Positions 1 through 6,462 of a stretch of 13,657 nucleotides of DNA are shown piece by piece; within the stretch, counting starts at the first letter, position 1; every line of letters begins with the position of its first letter. Below the pieces are notes generated by a model. The model worked only from the letters and a program-made list of their open reading frames with translations. It was not told the origin of the DNA and ran no database searches. A program made the translations under genes and the position numbers. Source of the stretch: Ignavibacteriota bacterium (GTDB lineage Bacteria; Bacteroidota; Ignavibacteria; Palsa-1295); the NCBI GenBank assembly GCA_025357895.1, contig JANYLL010000261.1:1-13657 (forward strand), read 5' to 3'.

Positions 1-388
1 GACCCGCTTCTGACACACTTACCTGAAATTGAACCTCATATGTGCCGATAGTAGATAAGTTAAATGTAGAATTTGAAAGTCGGCTGATCGATGCCGATCC
101 GTCAGCAGGTCCATTTTGGGGAAACTGCACTGCAGCCCCTATTGCAACAGTTGCAGCATTATCTGCCGGCATCAACGCATAAAAATCTGCAAAACTCAGC
201 GAGGTCGAAGTCATGATCGTCCCGCCTCCGGTAGGTAAGGTATATGTGCCACCGGTAGCAGATCCTTTAATGAGCGAATAATGTCCTGCTCCATCATCAA
301 CCTGAAGTGTGTGTTGCTGCTGCGCAGTTGCTTGAGAAAAACCCGAAAGCATTATCAATGTAATAAGAACTGTGGCCAAGTATTTCAT
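1..388 (-). CDS. Exported protein with BclA-C-terminal-like (C1q/TNF jelly-roll) domain, 3' part missing
   Basis: An open frame runs from ATG (386-388) to the window edge, giving 129 residues without a stop. Residues 1-23 form a signal peptide (MKYLATV start, hydrophobic core, TAQ before the probable cut). After about 35 residues, including a Gly/Thr-rich stretch (TGGTYTLPTGGG), the protein reads FADFYALMPADNAATVAIG, then QFPQNGPADGSASI, then FNLSTIGTYEVQFQVSVSEA. That order (ALMPxDNAATV, FPQNGP, IGTYxVxFQVSVxEAG) matches the C-terminal trimeric domain of BclA-type proteins known from Bacillus exosporium and found in many collagen-like or fibre proteins. No Gly-X-Y collagen repeat is present, so the domain follows the signal peptide almost directly. 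About 50-60 residues of the domain should lie beyond the window. It has its own promoter and is separated from the next gene by a terminator. Inferred role: secreted, oligomeric surface or extracellular protein. Family assignment is from memory of the motif pattern. Confidence 0.75.
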   Translation of the reverse strand, partial: MKYLATVLITLIMLSGFSQATAQQQHTLQVDDGAGHYSLIKGSATGGTYTLPTGGGTIMTSTSLSFADFYALMPADNAATVAIGAAVQFPQNGPADGSASISRLSNSTFNLSTIGTYEVQFQVSVSEAG

Positions 389-442
389 GGGTGTGTTTTT
401 TATTATTAAGAAAATCTGTGGAAATGATATACTAAATCACGG

Positions 443-475
443 ACAATATACGAATATATTACAACGCAACAAAAA
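443..475 (-). promoter_or_regulatory. Promoter of the BclA-like gene
   Basis: On the minus strand TTTTTG (470-475) is followed after 19 bases by TATATTGT (443-450). This fits the Bacteroidota arrangement of a -33 TTTG and a -7 TAnnTTTG element with 19-21 bp spacing, with a deviation at the end of the -7 element. The start codon at 388 leaves a leader of roughly 50 bases, A-rich just before the ATG and without a clear Shine-Dalgarno sequence. Confidence 0.5.
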
Positions 476-507
476 TATTGTTATTCTTTACCTAAAAATT
501 CCGAAAT

Positions 508-538
508 AAAAAACCCTGCCGAATTGGCAGGGTTTTAT
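508..538 (-). terminator. Intrinsic terminator after the poly-Gly protein gene
   Basis: A perfect 10-bp stem (AAACCCTGCC at 511-520, GGCAGGGTTT at 526-535) encloses a 5-base loop. On the minus strand the stem runs into a stretch of six T, a standard rho-independent terminator for the gene ending at 606. The plus-strand side also has TTTTATT, so it may work in both directions. It insulates this gene from the next minus-strand promoter at 443-475. The remaining bases of the 389-605 gap show nothing else. Confidence 0.85.
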
Positions 539-605
539 TGAACGACGTCCCTCGGAATGAGTTTCGTCTAAAAAATTAATTTTAATAGATTTTATTTCTA
601 GGCGT

Positions 606-1502
606 TTAGCCGCCTCCGCCACCACCGCCTCCAAAGCGATTAATAATGATGACACCTGTATTGAGCGAATTATAAGGAGCGCCAACGGTAAGCTGATACG
701 GATATACACCATTAGGCAGCGGTGTTCCATCAGCAGCATTGCCGTCGAATGTGAGGGTATATGTTCCGGGTGCTTTTAACCCCTGATCAAGATTGCGAAC
801 CCATTTCCCAACATTGTTGGAGATTACTAAAAGCACTTGAGCAGCAGGACCGCCGCTAAGCGTGTATTGAATCGTACCTGTAGTTATCACCGGGTTCGGA
901 CTTGGAGCAACGTCAAGCTTTACTGAGCCAGTTGCTGCAGCAGTATTCATGAAAGGGTCTACTCGCCCCGGAGAGCGAAGCACCGGAATAGCAAACGTTG
1001 TATCGCGAAGATATGCGCCATCTATTACACGGTATGTAACTGTATAATATCTGCCTGTTCCGTACGGTGCATCAGGTGATGTCTCTGATCTTAATTGGAA
1101 CGAAGTTGTATTCACTCCGGTCGTCGCTCCTTGAATATCATTGGGAACATCGCCGCCACCTGTACCGGCATCAGGTTCATTACTAACAACCGATAATAAA
1201 AATACTGAAGGTGAAGATCCTCCCGAAAGAGAATTTGTTACAGTAATATTTTGAAGTGAATGATTATTCGGATAAATAAAAGCCGGAGTCCAGGTGATAG
1301 CCAGACTTGGATTAGAAGCTGCTACCATTTCCACAGCATTTGCCGTCCGGTAATTAAAACTACCGGCATGACTACCCGATCTGATATCATTAGAGACCGA
1401 ATTTATTTCTGTACGTATTTGATTCTGTAACGATTGCGCATTTGCCGCAAATGGCATCAGTAACAAACACGTCAGAATAAGAAAATTTTTAGATCTTTTC
1501 AC
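606..1502 (-). CDS. Secreted Ig-like/FlgD-Ig-domain protein with C-terminal octaglycine tail
   Basis: The 298-residue protein starts on GTG (1500-1502) with AAAGGA about nine bases upstream; no in-frame ATG precedes it. Residues 1-22 are a signal peptide (core LILTCLLLMPFAA, ANAQ cut). Residues about 68-165 contain WTPAFIYPNNHSLQNITV, VVSNEPDAG and YTVTYRVID, resembling the bacterial Ig-like domain with the pattern WPPNHxM/L..V, SNEPxxG..D, RxYTITxxxxD. Residues about 195-282 are a FlgD-type Ig domain (PNPVITTGTIQYTL, then LKAPGTYTLTFDGNAADG and LPNGVYPYQLTV), the fold also shared by T9SS sorting domains. After a short strand (GVIIINRF) the protein ends in eight glycines encoded by mixed GGC/GGA/GGT codons. 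The FlgD-like domain could act as the T9SS export signal, although a tail after it is unusual. Function unknown; secreted surface role inferred. It lies 83 bp downstream of the fibre-like gene and may be partly co-transcribed with it. Confidence 0.8.
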   Translation of the reverse strand: MKRSKNFLILTCLLLMPFAANAQSLQNQIRTEINSVSNDIRSGSHAGSFNYRTANAVEMVAASNPSLAITWTPAFIYPNNHSLQNITVTNSLSGGSSPSVFLLSVVSNEPDAGTGGGDVPNDIQGATTGVNTTSFQLRSETSPDAPYGTGRYYTVTYRVIDGAYLRDTTFAIPVLRSPGRVDPFMNTAAATGSVKLDVAPSPNPVITTGTIQYTLSGGPAAQVLLVISNNVGKWVRNLDQGLKAPGTYTLTFDGNAADGTPLPNGVYPYQLTVGAPYNSLNTGVIIINRFGGGGGGGG

Positions 1503-1551
1503 TATGTATTCCTTTTGTAATAAGTTGAGAATTCTTAAAGTTTAACTTTGC

Positions 1552-1574
1552 GGGCACTCGTTTCACGAATGCCC
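1552..1574 (-). terminator. Intergenic hairpin between fibre-like gene and poly-Gly protein gene
   Basis: GGGCACTCG (1552-1560) and CGAATGCCC (1566-1574) form a 9-bp stem with one G-U pair in RNA and a 5-base loop, starting 12 bases after the stop codon at 1586. No T-tract follows on the minus strand, so it is a weak terminator at best. It could instead attenuate read-through or protect the 3' end of the upstream message. A small A/T dyad (AAAGTTTAACTTT, 1537-1549) lies just beyond it. Confidence 0.4.
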
Positions 1575-1585
1575 TACAAAAAGAA

Positions 1586-3670
1586 TTAATGCTCTAATCT
1601 CCAGGTACCATTGATGAACATGAACATACCGACTTCAGCGTTCGATAATGTCACGCTGGAAAGTCCGACGACTATCTTGACACCGTCGGGATCTTCGGTG
1701 GTGATATAGCAGACTTGTCCATTGACTGCTGCAACCGGGAGCGTAGTCGTTGCCACTGAAGCTGCGACACCGTTATTCCCAACATCGACCACAGTCCATC
1801 CGGCAGGAATTGTGTTTCCGGAAACAATAAAATTGAGGACTGTCCCATAGGCGATATTTCCATTGGTAACTGAAAGTGCTGTTGGAGCACCAGCAATGCT
1901 AATGCCTGTTGTAGTAGCGTTGGTTATAACTATCCCAGTATTTGGAACGAATGAAGTACCTACACGCATACCTATTGAACCAGCGCCCTGCGATTGAATA
2001 CCTACACCTATATTCGTACCTGTTGCGTTCGTGACAATTGGAAGAACTCCAATATTAGTACTTGCACCAGAAGCTATGAATACTCCGCCTAATGCTTGTG
2101 AACCGCCAAAGAAGACACCGGTAGCATTTGCGTTCACTCCCCAGGCAATCTGAGCATTTGGTCCGGCAGTTGCTGAAAAGTTACCCCCATAAATATTGGC
2201 ACTCGAAGCCCCTGATGATGAGGCAGTGCCGCTCACTCCGGCTATGGTCCCCAAAAAACCGGCACCGGAAGATGTTGCTGTACCACTGACTCCGATGGTA
2301 TTTCCTGTGGAAGTCCCTGTCGAACCGAACGAACCTCCGACAGCAAGATTGCCGTTGACGCCTGAGGCATTGCCACTCACTCCCGTCACTTGATTAGAAG
2401 TAGCAACTCCTATCGCTGAGAATGTACCGCCATTAAGAAATCCACTTGCTCCTCCAGCTGCATTAGCAGATCCAAAAACACCATTTACTGTACCACTTCC
2501 ATTACTTGTAGCTGATGCAAAGACGCCGTTCGTATTCCCCGTTCCGTTCACATTTGTCGTACATCCAAAACCGGTAGCAGCTGCATTTGTCGTGAAAACA
2601 TTTGCATTATATCCAAAAAGATTCGCTCCCGGAGTACCGGTGATCGAGGCTGTAAAAGCGGCAGAATTTGGCGTTGTAACGGGATTTAAAGTCATATCTA
2701 CGTTTACTCCTTTTGTCATTGCAGGAGTGCTGCTAACAAGAACGCCGGTTCCTGTAGCAGTGATTGTAGCTCCGGTTGTCGGCTGAGTAGTAGAACCGAT
2801 ACTCATACCCGTGCCCGTTGCCTGAACGAGCAATCCGGTTGTCGGAGCGTTCGCAAAACTAATACCGGTAGTAGCAGCGCGGAGGCTGATACCGGTAGTC
2901 GGATTGCTGTTTACATAACTAATACCTGTGCCGGTGGCATCCATTTGCAAACCAATAGTAGCAGGATCAATAAAGATACCATTACCACCGTTTGCGTTGA
3001 TCTTAATCGCCGTTGATGTTGCCGAGCCATTAACCGTTAGTACATTTGTACCACCTGCAGTAGGAGTGATCACCATCGTAGACGTGGTTGGCTGTGTCAG
3101 GATCGAGTTTCCAAGTTGATTACCATTCGGCGTCCAAAGCGGAACGGTGTTCAATGTTCCGCTACCGGTAACGACGTTCACTCCACCGGGAGTTTGCTGA
3201 ACCTGATTGCTTCCGTTCAAATATAGAAGATTGGATAGCGGACTTGGTAAAGCAGGAATTGCTATTCCATTGAGCGTCAGGTTTCCTGTGCCGCTTATGT
3301 TTACGGTTGTTGCATCATTGCCAACACCGTCACCAAAAATATTCGAGCCGGATGTGCGTAACGAATTATTCGTATTGACAACATCTATTCCCCATGTTGC
3401 GCCGCCGTCAATGCGCAAGTTCGTTGTCTTCGCACCGGCAAGCAGTGTCATAAGTGCATTGGTATTGGGATAGGTGCCGCTTGCAAAACCTGTATTATCG
3501 ATTCCGAGTGAACCATTGACATCAATGATCGAGATATTATTCGCAGGAATATTATCATTGTTATCTAAGACAATACGACGAGCGCCAAACTGACGGGCAA
3601 CTTGTGCATTGAGGATACCGGCTGATCCGATAAGAAGAGTCAGTATTAGAAAAAGTGTAATTCGTTTCAT
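1586..3670 (-). CDS. Exported repetitive fibre-like surface protein
   Basis: A 694-residue protein. I chose the ATG at 3668-3670 because MKRITLFLILTLL is the start of a clear signal peptide (LNAQ cut near residue 23); the frame is open for 20 more residues upstream. Residues about 165-200 carry VTGSGTLNTVPLWTPNG and LGNSILTQ, the GSGTxNxxPxWT...LGNSxL linker common in tail-fibre-like and endosialidase-chaperone-type proteins of Bacteroidota. Residues about 245-325 repeat T-T/G-T-G-(I/L/M)-S/V units every 9-12 residues. Residues about 380-540 are rich in GVxG(T/S)A motifs. A less repetitive, probably globular C-terminus follows (AGWTVVDVGNNGVA, GQVCYITTEDPDG, FMFINGTWRLEH end). The composition is dominated by Gly, Thr, Ala, Ser, Val and Asn with few charged residues. 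A stacked beta-helix or fibre is inferred. I see no T9SS sorting domain and no membrane anchor. It could be an adhesin, a sheath component or a tail-fibre-derived protein. Confidence 0.75.
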   Translation of the reverse strand: MKRITLFLILTLLIGSAGILNAQVARQFGARRIVLDNNDNIPANNISIIDVNGSLGIDNTGFASGTYPNTNALMTLLAGAKTTNLRIDGGATWGIDVVNTNNSLRTSGSNIFGDGVGNDATTVNISGTGNLTLNGIAIPALPSPLSNLLYLNGSNQVQQTPGGVNVVTGSGTLNTVPLWTPNGNQLGNSILTQPTTSTMVITPTAGGTNVLTVNGSATSTAIKINANGGNGIFIDPATIGLQMDATGTGISYVNSNPTTGISLRAATTGISFANAPTTGLLVQATGTGMSIGSTTQPTTGATITATGTGVLVSSTPAMTKGVNVDMTLNPVTTPNSAAFTASITGTPGANLFGYNANVFTTNAAATGFGCTTNVNGTGNTNGVFASATSNGSGTVNGVFGSANAAGGASGFLNGGTFSAIGVATSNQVTGVSGNASGVNGNLAVGGSFGSTGTSTGNTIGVSGTATSSGAGFLGTIAGVSGTASSSGASSANIYGGNFSATAGPNAQIAWGVNANATGVFFGGSQALGGVFIASGASTNIGVLPIVTNATGTNIGVGIQSQGAGSIGMRVGTSFVPNTGIVITNATTTGISIAGAPTALSVTNGNIAYGTVLNFIVSGNTIPAGWTVVDVGNNGVAASVATTTLPVAAVNGQVCYITTEDPDGVKIVVGLSSVTLSNAEVGMFMFINGTWRLEH
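2051..2935 (-). repeat. Degenerate amino-acid repeat region inside the fibre-like gene
   Basis: The encoded segment corresponds to residues about 246-540. The first part (2702-2935) repeats TGIS/TGLL/TGMS/TGVL cores spaced 9-12 residues apart. The second part (2051-2530) repeats GVFGSA, GVSGNA, GVSGTA and related units at irregular spacing of about 15-25 residues. At DNA level the copies are diverged, so this is an old protein-level repeat and not a recent tandem duplication. Confidence 0.65.
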
Positions 3671-3761
3671 GTCCGTTAGGAATAGAGTTAAAAAAATGTT
3701 ATTTAAGAACTGATGAATGATAGGTTGCATGTCTTTTTAGCAATACCTATATCCTACTTTA

Positions 3762-3774
3762 ATGCAAATATACG
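3762..3774 (-). promoter_or_regulatory. Promoter -7 element of the fibre-like gene
   Basis: The minus strand reads CGTATATTTGCAT, containing a perfect TAnnTTTG (3765-3772). The same 13 bases occur before the regulator at 13464-13476. No TTG sits at the ideal 19-21 bp distance upstream; TTTTG at 3796-3800 is 23 bp away. The expected transcript start near 3759 leaves a leader of about 90 bases. Confidence 0.55.
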
Positions 3775-3862
3775 ATAATTATAGTGAAACCCTTACAAAA
3801 ATGGGTATGCAGTCAGAGAGGGAAATTACAACATAGACGCCAAAGAAAATTTTGGGTTAAAC

Positions 3863-3876
3863 TATACTATAGTATA
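3863..3876. repeat. 14-bp perfect palindrome in the intergenic region
   Basis: TATACTATAGTATA is its own reverse complement and lies between the end of rpoZ (3923) and the promoter of the fibre-like gene (3762-3774), about 90 bp upstream of that promoter. It could be a protein-binding dyad. It is too short and A/T-rich for a confident call. The rest of the 3731-3922 gap holds no gene or RNA I can see, and no clear terminator for rpoZ beyond a CCTCGGTTTTTA stretch just after its stop. Confidence 0.4.
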
Positions 3877-3922
3877 CTTATAATAAAAAGCTAAGAATGA
3901 TAAAAACCGAGGGGTAAATTAT

Positions 3923-4228
3923 CTATTGATTAGGATCAACTTCGCGGAAACGGTATTCTAACTTTCCTGCCTGAAATTCTTTCAGAGCTTCTAATGTAGG
4001 TTTGCCGCGCTTTTCGATCTCGATAGAGATGCGCATCTGGTCAAAATTTGTGGTTTCAAATTCGTCGTCTTCTTCTTCCATAGGGACGAGCGTGGAAATA
4101 CGAGCCATATACTCGGTTTTGATCTCGTCATTGATCTGGCGGGCGCGTTTGGCTGTAATAGAGATCGCCTGATACAGCGTCTCGCCTTGTTTAGTCATTT
4201 TTTCGAGATCTACCGGTACAATACCCAT
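3923..4228 (-). CDS. rpoZ: DNA-directed RNA polymerase omega subunit
   Basis: A 101-residue protein whose motif LYQAISITAKRARQINDEIK (residues about 18-37) matches the conserved omega core (xxAKRARQIN), which holds the beta' C-terminal region during core RNA polymerase assembly. An acidic stretch (EEEDDEFE) and a charged C-terminus follow, typical of the longer omega variants of the Bacteroidota/Chlorobiota. It starts on ATG with AAGGA about nine bases upstream. It lies directly downstream of gmk (63 bp), the classical gmk-rpoZ order, and is probably in the same transcript. The coaBC gene that often follows is absent here; an unrelated surface-protein gene lies next instead. Confidence 0.85.
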   Translation of the reverse strand: MGIVPVDLEKMTKQGETLYQAISITAKRARQINDEIKTEYMARISTLVPMEEEDDEFETTNFDQMRISIEIEKRGKPTLEALKEFQAGKLEYRFREVDPNQ

Positions 4229-4291
4229 GTTTTTATCCTTTTATAATTAGGAGGTATGAAACAGGTTTTAGAGCCAAGAGGTTCAAAAAAA

Positions 4292-4858
4292 TCAAAAAAC
4301 TTTAGTATTTGGAAAAATGAGAGACTCTACCTCTTTTGTGGCAACATCCAAATCGTCATTAATTACTAAATTATCATACACTTCTTTCTTCTCCATTTCC
4401 ATCTCTGCTCTTGCAAGACGGCGGTCTATCGTATCCGAGTTTTCACTTCCCCTACCCATGAGTCGGATATATAATTCTTCCATAGATGGCGGCGCGATGA
4501 AGATCAGCAAACTGTCATTCGGATATCGGGTGCGAATAGAAATTCCGCCTTTCACATCAATATCAAAAATCAAGCTTTTATTTTGTGATCTTGCGCGTTC
4601 GATCTCTGAAACAAGAGTCCCATAATAATTTCCAAAAATTTCTTCGTACTCGATGAGTTCATTTGCTTTCATCTTCTGAAGAAATTCTTCTTTTGTGAGG
4701 AAGTAATAATCAACTCCATCGCGTTCGCCTTCGCGCATAGTGCGAGTCGTTGCAGAAATACTGAATGTCAGTTTATCCGAATGCGCAGCAAGGATGCGTT
4801 TTGCTATCGTTGTCTTCCCTGCTCCTGAAGGTGCGCTTATAACTATTAACTGCTTCAA
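4292..4858 (-). CDS. gmk: Guanylate kinase
   Basis: A 188-residue enzyme that phosphorylates GMP to GDP with ATP in the cytoplasm. The P-loop is SAPSGAGKTT (residues 8-17); the GMP-binding segment follows (ISATTRTMREGERDGVDYYF, about 34-53), then FDIDVKGG (about 97-104, usually DIDVQGA) and a lid with RGSENSDTIDRRLARA. Length is normal for the family. The start is TTG (4856-4858): the family begins M-x-x-LIVISxPSGxGKTT, so no later ATG would do, and AGGAAAATAAATTG supplies a Shine-Dalgarno sequence. TTG begins one base after the TAA of the crotonase gene, so translational coupling is likely. rpoZ follows. Confidence 0.95.
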   Translation of the reverse strand: MKQLIVISAPSGAGKTTIAKRILAAHSDKLTFSISATTRTMREGERDGVDYYFLTKEEFLQKMKANELIEYEEIFGNYYGTLVSEIERARSQNKSLIFDIDVKGGISIRTRYPNDSLLIFIAPPSMEELYIRLMGRGSENSDTIDRRLARAEMEMEKKEVYDNLVINDDLDVATKEVESLIFPNTKVF

Positions 4859-4859
4859 T

Positions 4860-5654
4860 TTATTTTCCTGTAAATTTTGGATTACGTTTTGCTTTGAATG
4901 CTTCGAAGAATTCTTTATGATCTCCTGTCTGCATCATCAGTGCTTGCGCCGTTGCTTCCTGCTCGATCGCACTTGTAATATCCATCAGCCATTCGTTATT
5001 GATCAGGCGCTTCGTGAGTCCGAGGGCAAGCGATGCGCTTTCAGCCAAACGTTTTGCAAGTGCCATGGTTTCATGTTCAAGCTCAGCGAGATCAACAACT
5101 TTATTTGCAAGTCCGACACGGAATGCTTCATCGCTCGAAATTTTATCGCCGAGCATAAGATACTCCGTTGCATGAGCAAGCCCGACAACTTTTGGAAGCA
5201 AAAATACCGCACCCATATCGGCAGCAGTGAGTCCCACCTTCTGAAAAAGAAAAGCAATGTTTGCTTCTTTAGCAAGAATTCGGAAATCCGATGCAAGTGC
5301 GATCACTGCACCCGCTCCAGCGGCAATGCCATTGATCGAAGCAATGATCGGCTTTTCAAGCTGACGCATATTAATAATGAGTTCACCTGTCATGCGTGTG
5401 AATTCGAGCAAGCCTTTAACGTCGCGCGCAAAAAGATCGCCGATGATCTCGTGCACATCGCCGCCGGAGCAAAAGCCTTTGCCCTCCCCTTCGATGACGA
5501 CAACTTTTACATTGTCATCCGAACGCAATGAATACATCAGATCGGCAAGATCACGATAGACTTTGAAGGTCAGCGAGCCAAGTGTCTTCGGCCGCGCAAA
5601 ACGAATGCGCACGATATGATCGACTACGGAATAATGGAAAGAATCTGTTTGCAT
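4860..5654 (-). CDS. Enoyl-CoA hydratase/isomerase (crotonase) family protein
   Basis: A 264-residue protein of normal family length. The oxyanion-hole segments are visible: GKGFCSGGDVHEI (residues 59-70) and IASINGIAAGAGAVIALASD (104-123). The two glutamates of the classical hydratase (Glu144 and Glu164 of rat mitochondrial enzyme) are replaced: Val117 aligns with the first and the FLFQK segment covers the second. Asp146 (LTAADMGAVFLLPK) falls where PaaG-type isomerases carry their catalytic Asp (PDSGG...LPR). A double-bond or ring-type CoA isomerase, or another crotonase activity, is therefore as likely as hydration. ATG at 5652-5654; no clear Shine-Dalgarno. It is the first gene of the gmk-rpoZ unit, a position where yicC is commonly found. 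It probably acts on an acyl-CoA; the substrate is unknown. Confidence 0.85.
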   Translation of the reverse strand: MQTDSFHYSVVDHIVRIRFARPKTLGSLTFKVYRDLADLMYSLRSDDNVKVVVIEGEGKGFCSGGDVHEIIGDLFARDVKGLLEFTRMTGELIINMRQLEKPIIASINGIAAGAGAVIALASDFRILAKEANIAFLFQKVGLTAADMGAVFLLPKVVGLAHATEYLMLGDKISSDEAFRVGLANKVVDLAELEHETMALAKRLAESASLALGLTKRLINNEWLMDITSAIEQEATAQALMMQTGDHKEFFEAFKAKRNPKFTGK

Positions 5655-5700
5655 TGGGATAAAAATTGTAAATGACTAATATGTTTATTAATTTAATGTT

Positions 5701-6411
5701 TTAATCGCCTTCCATTTCATCCTGTGCGGAATAAATAGAAAAATTCTGCGCTTCATTTACGATGGCATAAAATCCAAATTTTATAAATTTTTTATTTTCA
5801 AAAATATCAATATATTGTATTCTGCCATAGAAATAAAGAAATGCCTTACCTCTTTTCAAAAGCTCGAATTTAGGGTTGTCGGTGATCCTTTTCATCGCAA
5901 TGGGAATTGGCAACGGTATTTGTCCGGGGTTGAGAATCGTATGGCTTGACCTTTGGAATTCTCCAATCTGTGGATACTTATCAGTGAAAGGAAAATCAAT
6001 AATCGTATCCTTAAAAATATAAGTCAAATTATGGGCAGGTGTCTGACCGGAGTTTTTTATACTAAATAGAATCGCAGATTCGTAAAGGTTTTTATTAATT
6101 TTTTCGGCATCCCCCATTGCGACATCAATATAAACATAAGCTCGCAATTGGCGTTGCATAGTTTCCCGAGATATGCCCAGTTGAGATTCAATTTTACTAA
6201 TTTGAATGCTATCATAAATGCGTTGATCATTAAGTGAGACACGGCTAACTTCAACTTGCTTAAATCCGAAATAGGCAAGAAAAACAGTAGCTATAAAAAG
6301 CAGTATAGTAGAAAATGCCAACCAACCAGTATATTTCGCAATTCGTCCTTCTACAGTCGTATTTTTTTTATAGTTGGTATATGTTTGCTTCTTTCGTTTG
6401 AGGTGTAGCAT
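5701..6411 (-). CDS. Single-pass membrane-anchored protein of unknown function
   Basis: A 236-residue protein with a basic N-terminus (HLKRKKQ, YKK), one long hydrophobic helix (residues about 28-50) and a short helical stretch (about 51-90) that could be coiled coil. A soluble domain follows with RAYVYIDV (90-97) and SIKNSGQTPAHNL (117-129). The pair RAYV... and KNxGQTPAxN occurs in many hypothetical proteins annotated only as membrane-anchored; no activity is known to me. No catalytic motif or lipobox is visible. By the positive-inside rule the N-terminus is cytoplasmic and the C-terminal domain periplasmic. ATG at 6409-6411, A/T-rich upstream without Shine-Dalgarno. It ends 46 bp before the crotonase gene. 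Confidence 0.65.
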   Translation of the reverse strand: MLHLKRKKQTYTNYKKNTTVEGRIAKYTGWLAFSTILLFIATVFLAYFGFKQVEVSRVSLNDQRIYDSIQISKIESQLGISRETMQRQLRAYVYIDVAMGDAEKINKNLYESAILFSIKNSGQTPAHNLTYIFKDTIIDFPFTDKYPQIGEFQRSSHTILNPGQIPLPIPIAMKRITDNPKFELLKRGKAFLYFYGRIQYIDIFENKKFIKFGFYAIVNEAQNFSIYSAQDEMEGD

Positions 6412-6462
6412 ATTATATTTAATACAAGCAACTAAATTTTATTTCAGGAGGAAAAGTTCGGA

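Noticed and set aside
2051..2935. CRISPR-like or tandem DNA repeat array
   Set aside because: The periodicity is at protein level with diverged codons and variable spacing; there are no identical repeats or unique spacers.
2196..3473. Several plus-strand frames rich in Val, Pro and Ala opposite the fibre-like gene
   Set aside because: They arise from the repetitive Gly/Thr/Ala codons of the real gene read in reverse; their repeats mirror it and none has a signal or domain.
3671..3730. A longer start for the fibre-like protein at 3730
   Set aside because: The extra 20 residues would precede a complete signal peptide; MKRITLF at 3670 is the natural start.
4740..5531. A 263-codon plus-strand open frame opposite gmk and the crotonase gene
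   Set aside because: It overlaps two well-supported conserved genes on the other strand, its protein is rich in Cys, Phe and His without any recognisable domain, and it has no promoter or start signal. It is a shadow frame.
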